A stretch of 64,000 nucleotides of DNA. Origin: Heterotrichella gracilis. Lineage: Eukaryota > Sar > Xanthophyceae > Tribonematales > Xanthonemataceae. Below, one piece after another: positions 58,315-64,000 of the stretch. The notes under the pieces were generated by a model. That model did no database searches. It was not told the origin of the DNA and saw only the letters and a program-made list of their open reading frames with translations. The position numbers and the translations under genes are program-made. Each line of letters begins with the position of its first letter. The stretch's first letter is position 1. The stretch is taken from positions 62,328 through 126,327 of the forward strand of contig JAULBX010006109.1 of assembly GCA_032358255.1 (NCBI GenBank). The letters are read 5' to 3'.

Positions 58315-61300
58315 CTAAAACCGCGTCACATTGGTCGACATGGGGAGAGACTGGAGCGGCCGCAGGCTGGTCATGTCAATCTCCTTGGCCTCATTCTCCT
58401 GCAAAGGGGGCGCAGCAGGGCATGAGCGAAGTATTTGTATATCCCTAAACCCTAAATCTCCTTGGCCTCGTTCTCCTGCAGGAGAGGCGCAGCAGGGCAT
58501 GAATACCATGTGTTGAGGTGCATCAAAAAATCCCTAAACCCTAAAATGATGCTAGCTCCCTGGGGCTCCCTGTCCCCTGCTGGGAGCGGGGGCACACAAT
58601 GAGCACCTGCTGAAGCGCATGGTAGATCCACCGCTCCTCAACCCCAACCACCCACTACACTGCATTCCCGTCCTCCCACTGTCCCCCACGCGCTTTCACC
58701 CCTGCCGTATTTCTACCGTTGCACCTATGCATGTAACTACAAAAACTTCACAGCTACACTTACCTGCTCTCCCCCCCTTCCATGCCACATCCCCTGCCTG
58801 TACCTCCAAGCCCTAATACCATCCATCCCAAACCTCAACACACTTCCCCGGTGCCCATACCCACCTCCCCCGCCTGTAGCGTCTGCTCCAAATCCTCATA
58901 AGGGTCCCGCCATCCCGCTATACTCCTTTCGATTAAAAGAAAGAAATTGCTCCTTCCATTACTTGCTCCCCGCCCTCCGCCCTCAGCTCCAATCCCTGCT
59001 AGCATACACCCTAAACCCTAAAGCCTTGCCCACTTCTGTGCCACAACCCACCTCCCCCGCCTGCAGCGTGAGCTCCAAATCCTCATAAGGATCTCGCCAC
59101 CCTGCCGCGTGCATCTGTCGCCGCCGCTCCCTCCTGTCCCGCACCACGCTCCACGCCTTGTGCCCCAGGATGCCCAGCAGCACACCGGCGATGGCGGCTG
59201 AGAAGCAGGCAGCCGCCACGGTCCAGGGGGAAACAGGGTGGCTGCGGGAGGGGAGGGAAAGGGGGTGTCGTGACAGGACGATAATGGAGGGGTGGAGGGA
59301 CTCTTTTTTAGCAGGGGTGCTTTAAAATTGCGATCCAGTTACAAATGCAATGATAGCTTCTGGCTAATGCCTACTTAATCGTGGCTATGTGAAACACACA
59401 TTCACTTTCGAACAATTCCACTGTCCTTCTGTCATGACGACGACCCATCAATTAATTGGGTGGGACGGTATTGATCACAAATCATAATCATGAATCATGT
59501 GCACAACATTGCAAGGGCGAAGTAGTTCACCAGCGCAAAGAAAAGATACTTACTGTTGTGCGGGCAACCCTGGCGGTGATTGGGCTTTGTGTGGTTGGCC
59601 GGGTGTGGGCTCAGGCAGGCAGTCGCTGCAGTAGAACGTGGCAGAATATGCACCTGGAGCAGGCGGGGTCGGGTGAGGCCAAACCATTCAAGTTGATGAT
59701 GAGGCTCCTCCCGAAAAATGATTAGGTTCAAACTGTAGCTTAATGGTGATTATCGCGCCCTGCTGAAGATATTGCTGAGGGGATGGTGGTGTTCCGACCA
59801 TCATAAAGCCATGGCGTGTACTCATGACGATTGTTTCTTGTGACAGACTAGACCACGTCATGCAGACACAATGATTCTGATCCTGAATTGTGATGGCGAT
59901 GCTGCTGACAGCAGGTTGACTTTTCCTTTTCAATAATTGTGATAGATCAAAGTCCTGCTGCTGACAGTGTTTGAATCTGTTAAAATCCCCATCAAAACAT
60001 CTGACACCCTTACCTGGCTGGTCCACACTCAAAAAACCCTCCTGCTCCGCTGTGAACCCTAAGCTGCACAGCCTGAGGGCCTCGCCCAGCTGGTCATCTG
60101 CCCGAAAGGGGAGGGTGCGGTCCTCAAAAAATGCACAGGATTTGCAGGCCCCCTGGGTGAGGGTCGTAATGAGCATGTCCTCGTTCAACCAGGTGTAGTT
60201 GGTGTACTGCAGAGGAGGGAAAGGAGGTCAGGAGGGGAGGGAACCGATGCATGCAAGGGGTTCTGCCATTGGTACTCAAATGCGAACTGGACAGTCCACC
60301 AACTGCATTACAATGCAAACTCATTGATGCCTTGATGCACAAGCACATACATGCGGTCAGGATCAACAATTGCCTATGATTTGCATGGACTGCAGAAAAA
60401 GTTATATCTGTAATTCATGCGCTGGGCAAATGGATGCATATGCATACGCACGTGCTCGGCAATTGCAACTGGTCAAGTTATGCACGCCCGGGACAATAAT
60501 TGGAATATTGACATGCAGTATACACAAAAACTCTGTCAAGGGCCTCCTCCTACCGTTTCCCTCACGCCTGGTACATCCACCCTGTTGTCCTGTGAGCACT
60601 TGAAGTACACAGCCAGGTCCCCCTCAATCAGGCTGCAGGCACATGGATGATGCATTAGGGTTTGACTAGGGTTCAAGCCAGGGTTCGTGCTTTCAGACTT
60701 GCGTTGCGTGCACTGCAAATTAACACCATTGGCGAAATGGCGCCATCGGAATGAAGCTATAGGCACAAGGCAACTGGGAGGGGTTGGGCTTTCAGCTCTC
60801 CCAATGCATGGTGCTCTGCAAGGTGCTGTGGTGACCACCATACCCTAATTGGGGCCTGTGCCAGGGTTTTGTCGAGCAACTGTGCAGCACGCCTTGTGCT
60901 GGGAGACACGTGCATGTGACTGAAACCCAACACAGTTCCCCCCGACCTCCACCCACAACCCTATTATAAACCCCACCCCATCCCTTACCTTGCCCTGTGG
61001 CTGTCATACACCTCAAGCTGCGTGAGGTACACCGGCAAGCCTGCGCACAGGGGGAGGGTTTTCACGCGACAATGATAGGGTTTAGGGTTTTGGGGTTTTC
61101 AGTTAAGGGGTTAATGACAAGTGTGCACACCCTGCCCTGCCTCACAGACACTGGGTTTGTGGCCTAGTCTCAGTTACCAGTATGCTGTTTTCTTGCTGCA
61201 TAGGCCAGTGAAACCCTGCCACAGCATTGTCATGGCATCCCTAGGCGGGTAAGGGCAGGGTTGCATAAAGATGGCCAAACGGCCTGCTGCCTTCCGAGCA

Positions 61301-61547
61301 ACGAGTGTGTCATGCGGCGCATGGTGGGTGTGCACTGCAGCATGAAGGGTGGGCAGGGGGGTGCGATACCCCACAAGGGTAGGGGAGGTTGCGTCACAAC
61401 GGGGGGAGGGGATGCACTGCGCTACAACGAGGGTTGGAGGGCGCGCCATATACCGTTGCCACCACCTAGCAGCCCCGCCACCACCACCACCACCACTAGC
61501 GCCGAGGGGTGGTGCCACTTGTGCATGGTGCCCCCTCCTCCCGCCAT
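58315..61547 (-). CDS. Type I membrane protein with Cys-containing lumenal domain, function unknown
   Basis: Six minus-strand exons are well supported: 61040-60989, 60632-60554, 60206-60014, 59653-59554, 59241-59052 and 58398-58315. A candidate first exon, 61547-61466, supplies an ATG, a signal-like core (ALVVVVVVAGLLG) and the correct phase, giving 259 residues in all. That exon is the uncertain part because its GTG run overlaps a simple repeat and its donor is weak. The lumenal part has LPVYLTQLEVYDSHRA, FKCSQDN, CKSCAFFEDR and FYCSDCLPEP, so disulfides are likely, plus NYT as a glycosylation site. One transmembrane helix in exon 6 (AAACFSAAIAGVLLGILG) is followed by a strongly basic stretch (RDRRERRRQ) and an acidic short tail ending in NVTRF. 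No family is recognised. Confidence 0.6.
58449..58492 (-). repeat. Echo of the last exon 5' edge of the type I membrane protein
   Basis: The acceptor and first codons of the last exon (ENEAKEID, original about 58376-58410) are repeated about 72 bp upstream in the intron. A CCCTAAACCCTAAA segment separates copy and original. Confidence 0.8.
58858..58920 (-). repeat. Echo of the penultimate exon 3' edge of the type I membrane protein
   Basis: This is a copy of about 59046-59105 (encoding DPYEDLELTLQAGE, with donor), shifted about 190 bp into the intron. The block ctccaaatcctcataagg is identical. Confidence 0.8.
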
Positions 61548-62849
61548 GCTGCGACACCTCCTCCTCTAGGTCCTGTCCTCTTTAGTCCCCTACTGCTGGT
61601 GCTATGCTGGTGCTGGTGCTGTATTCAGTTGCCGCCCACTATGTCCAAGGGGGGACAAGGGTAGAGGACGAGTATTCCGCTTGGTGGTGCTGGCCAGGCC
61701 AGCGAGGTGGGGGGGGTACACACAACCCCTAGCCGCAGGGTCTCCAAGTGGCACCCTCTCAACTGGGGAGTGCGCTACAGCCCATATATATGTGTGTGGG
61801 GGGCAAACCCCAGGTTGGAAAGCAGAGCAGGCTGTGCGTGCAGGTTTTGTAGGATCTTCCCTTAGCGTAACATAGAATAAAGGGCCAGGTAAGCAACCCG
61901 CTGTACCCCCTAGCTGTAGGAAAGTAGAAAAACCTTTCTTTTGGAATTATACTGCAAATTTACCCACAAACCCTGGCGCGCTAGCATACAGCAAATGTGG
62001 CGTTTGCGTGTGGTACCTCGCTGCTATGCATGCATATACGGGAGTGGGTCCGTGCGCGAAATAGGTGGGGGTGTGGTTGGCCTGCGGGAAAAGCAACGTA
62101 GGAAGAGCTCTGGTCGGCTATCCAAGGCTGCCAAGCTGGCTAATATCGGGATGGCGAGGACATCGGACGTACGAGTAGTCTCCGAGATAGAATATTCAGG
62201 GAAATCGAGGACCCTAAGGTAGGGCTTCAGGTTGCCCACATTGTTCTCCCTCCACCTCGCAAGGCGTTTTTAAGGCCTGGCCCTCAGTGTGTGCCATGTA
62301 CTTGGCACTGGATTTATCACCCCAAGTAGACGATACATCCGTATGCATACATTACACAATACCGTGGCCATCATGCTCGATATGCCCTCTGAACACCCTA
62401 TTACCGCCCGACGCAGCAATACAGGTATGCCAACCATCAAATACTTCACAATAGCTACCAAACAGGCCTGTGTCCAGAGGCCACAACATACAATGACAGC
62501 AACCTTAGGTAGTACGGCTTGTTCTGCCCATTCATGCCAGCCAAACCAATGTGGGCTTCCTTTGCTTAATTCGACCCATCGCCACTTCAGACCATGAAAC
62601 ACGGTTCTCATGATCAGTGATCGTACACAGCACTGCACCGCCACATGGCATGCTATCCGTGAGCCCAACTCAACGGTTGTCATGACTCAGCAATAAAAGA
62701 AGCACAATATATAAATAAGGTCCAGTGATGATGTCGACCACAACTGGTCACAACCCACCAGAAAAAAGAAAAAGGGTGCGGCTGGTTGGTAATGCATATT
62801 CTGGCTGTTTATATACCACCACGATTTCATACCCTACCACAGGCCTAGG

Positions 62850-63125
62850 GTTTTTCCATCACCTTCCTACGCCCAGCCTTCGCCGCCGCACCCTCCTGAA
62901 CACGCGCTACCGTATTCTGGCCGCGCATATTCCCACACCCTAATGTAGGGTTCTCCCCTGCCTCCCCCCTGCAGGGTAGGTGCCACATGCGCCATTCTGC
63001 ATGTGCGCACCACAGCTGGTCCCATACCCTAGCTCAGGGTTTTCTCCCATCTACCTCCTCCTGCGCCCCACCCAGCCGATCAGCGCTATTCTGGGCCAGG
63101 CCGCAGTCCCATAAACTAGCACAGG
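62850..63125 (-). repeat. Two to three echoes of the 3' end of the terminal exon at 63138-63329
   Basis: The end of the exon, including the codons for RIALI and the Arg run before the stop, recurs at about 63050-63115 (RIALIGWVGRRRR). Weaker copies lie at about 62975-63010 and 62905-62935. Each is followed by a tag like ccctagctcagggttttctccc. Confidence 0.7.
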
Positions 63126-63137
63126 GTTGTCCTGCAT

Positions 63138-63329
63138 CTACCTCCTCCTGCGCCCCACCCTACTGATAAGCGCTATTCTGGCGGCAGTGCCCACCACACT
63201 GCGCCGCGGCATGGGCTGCCTGCCCATCATGGGCTGCTGCTGCTGGGGCTGCTGCTGCACGGGTGGGGGTGGTGGCGGGGGTGGCACCACCCCCATGTAG
63301 CGCTTCTTCATCTCATTCTGGAGCCGGAC
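63138..63329 (-). CDS. Terminal exon of an unidentified minus-strand gene (Pro/Gln-rich C-terminus)
   Basis: The exon starts at a clean cacacag acceptor (63330) in phase 0 and encodes 63 residues before a TAG. It holds a charged start (VRLQNEMKKRYMG), a Pro run, a Gln/Pro run, PMMGRQPMPRRS, and a very basic end. The rest of the gene lies at least partly beyond the right edge; I could not identify further exons. An echo of its 5' edge lies at about 63340-63380. The family is unknown. Confidence 0.5.
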   Translation of the reverse strand, partial: VRLQNEMKKRYMGVVPPPPPPPPVQQQPQQQQPMMGRQPMPRRSVVGTAARIALISRVGRRRR

Positions 63330-63339
63330 CTGTGTGAGA

Positions 63340-63380
63340 CGTGGGTTAGGGTTTAGGGTTTGCAGCCGGGCCTGTGTATG
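63340..63380 (-). repeat. Echo of the 5' edge of the terminal exon
   Basis: gcagccgggcctgtgtatgg at 63360-63380 mirrors gagccggacctgtgtgagac at the true acceptor (63321-63340). TTAGGGTTTAGGGTTT lies between them. Confidence 0.7.
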
Positions 63381-64000
63381 GTGGAGGCCGAAAACCCTTA
63401 GAGACAACGGCTCTAGGGATACAGGATGGGGTGCCTCACAGGGGCGTGTTTGCACAGCAGAACCCTGGCGCAAGACCCTAGGATTACAGTGTGCAAACAT
63501 CCCATGTGCCCATATGTCACGAATGATATATCCATACGACGTGTGTGAAAAGGCCTGCAATTACCTCGCGTGTGGGTTAAGGGGTGCAGTTAACACCCTT
63601 CACAAAAGACCCAGCACGAGCCACAGCTGCAGGAGCATGCGATGACTACCGGGTGTAGGGTTTTGCAGCATGACTATTCCTGAGGATCATACATCGGCCA
63701 GGGCAAACACAGGGTTCCGCCAGAGTTCTGCCAGCACCAATCCCCAACGGTGTACGCTTCTTGGCCCCACACGCAGCCCGTGGAAACATTTCATCGTTAC
63801 AGTGGGAGCCACGTAACTGAGTAAGGTTTATCAGGTGTTTTTAAAATCCGTGTCGAGCCGAAACCACCTGCACCCATCAGGGCCTGCTTACCTGGCTAAT
63901 TTGGTTCCTATTGGCCCCCCAGAGAGGCCGCGGCTTGACAGGTTGAGTTTAAACTGGTCAAGGAAAGTCATACACCCCCCAATGCATGCCCTACAAAAAG

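Overview
The window looks like nuclear DNA of a green alga (Chlorophyta, probably Chlamydomonadales-like). Genes are split into many short, mostly GC-rich exons with GT-AG introns. Products are plant- or eukaryote-type: TOP3B, a Yip1-family Golgi protein, an F-box/LRR protein, P450, CAP, SDR and GH51 enzymes. Plant-type telomere heptamers (TTTAGGG/CCCTAAA) are scattered singly or in short runs through introns and spacers. I cannot name the species. All exon models were built by eye from splice sites, reading phase and family resemblance.

Layout, left to right: (1) 67-270, minus, first exon of a GH51 alpha-L-arabinofuranosidase running off the left edge, divergent from (2) a 7-exon SDR oxidoreductase (1089-4356, plus). 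(3) A 6-exon secretory membrane protein (5843-8550, plus) converges on (4) a CAP/PR-1 protein (10122-12416, minus). (5) A 10-exon cytochrome P450 (14538-20019, minus) is divergent from (6) a Pro/Ala-rich basic-repeat protein (21390-23270, plus). (7) 23.3-30.9 kb is gene-poor. It holds an inverted-repeat element (about 23.69-24.14 kb) and a roughly 2.3-kb array of hairpin-forming repeats (about 25.99-28.28 kb). (8) An 8-exon YIPF1/2-like gene (30974-32983, plus). (9) A 10-exon F-box/LRR gene (34621-39220, plus) converges on (10) a multi-pass membrane protein (41269-43328, minus). (11) A probably plastid-targeted coiled-coil protein (45869-48891, plus) converges on (12) a complete 15-exon DNA/RNA topoisomerase 3-beta (50616-57558, minus). 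(13) A type I membrane protein (58315-61547, minus). (14) The last exon of another minus-strand gene (63138-63329).

The genes do not form a pathway; this is an ordinary mixed nuclear neighbourhood. The striking feature is structural. In most genes, introns (or the DNA just past the last exon) carry extra, usually diverged copies of the adjacent exon EDGE together with its splice site and the first bases of the intron. These 'exon-edge echoes' usually lie 80-250 bp from the original and are often bounded by TTTAGGG-like heptamers. I count about 27 in nine genes or gene fragments. They are absent from the compact YIPF-like gene, whose introns also lack the heptamers. The second structure of note is the 25.99-28.28 kb array, where each unit keeps a short hairpin whose two arms change together between copies.
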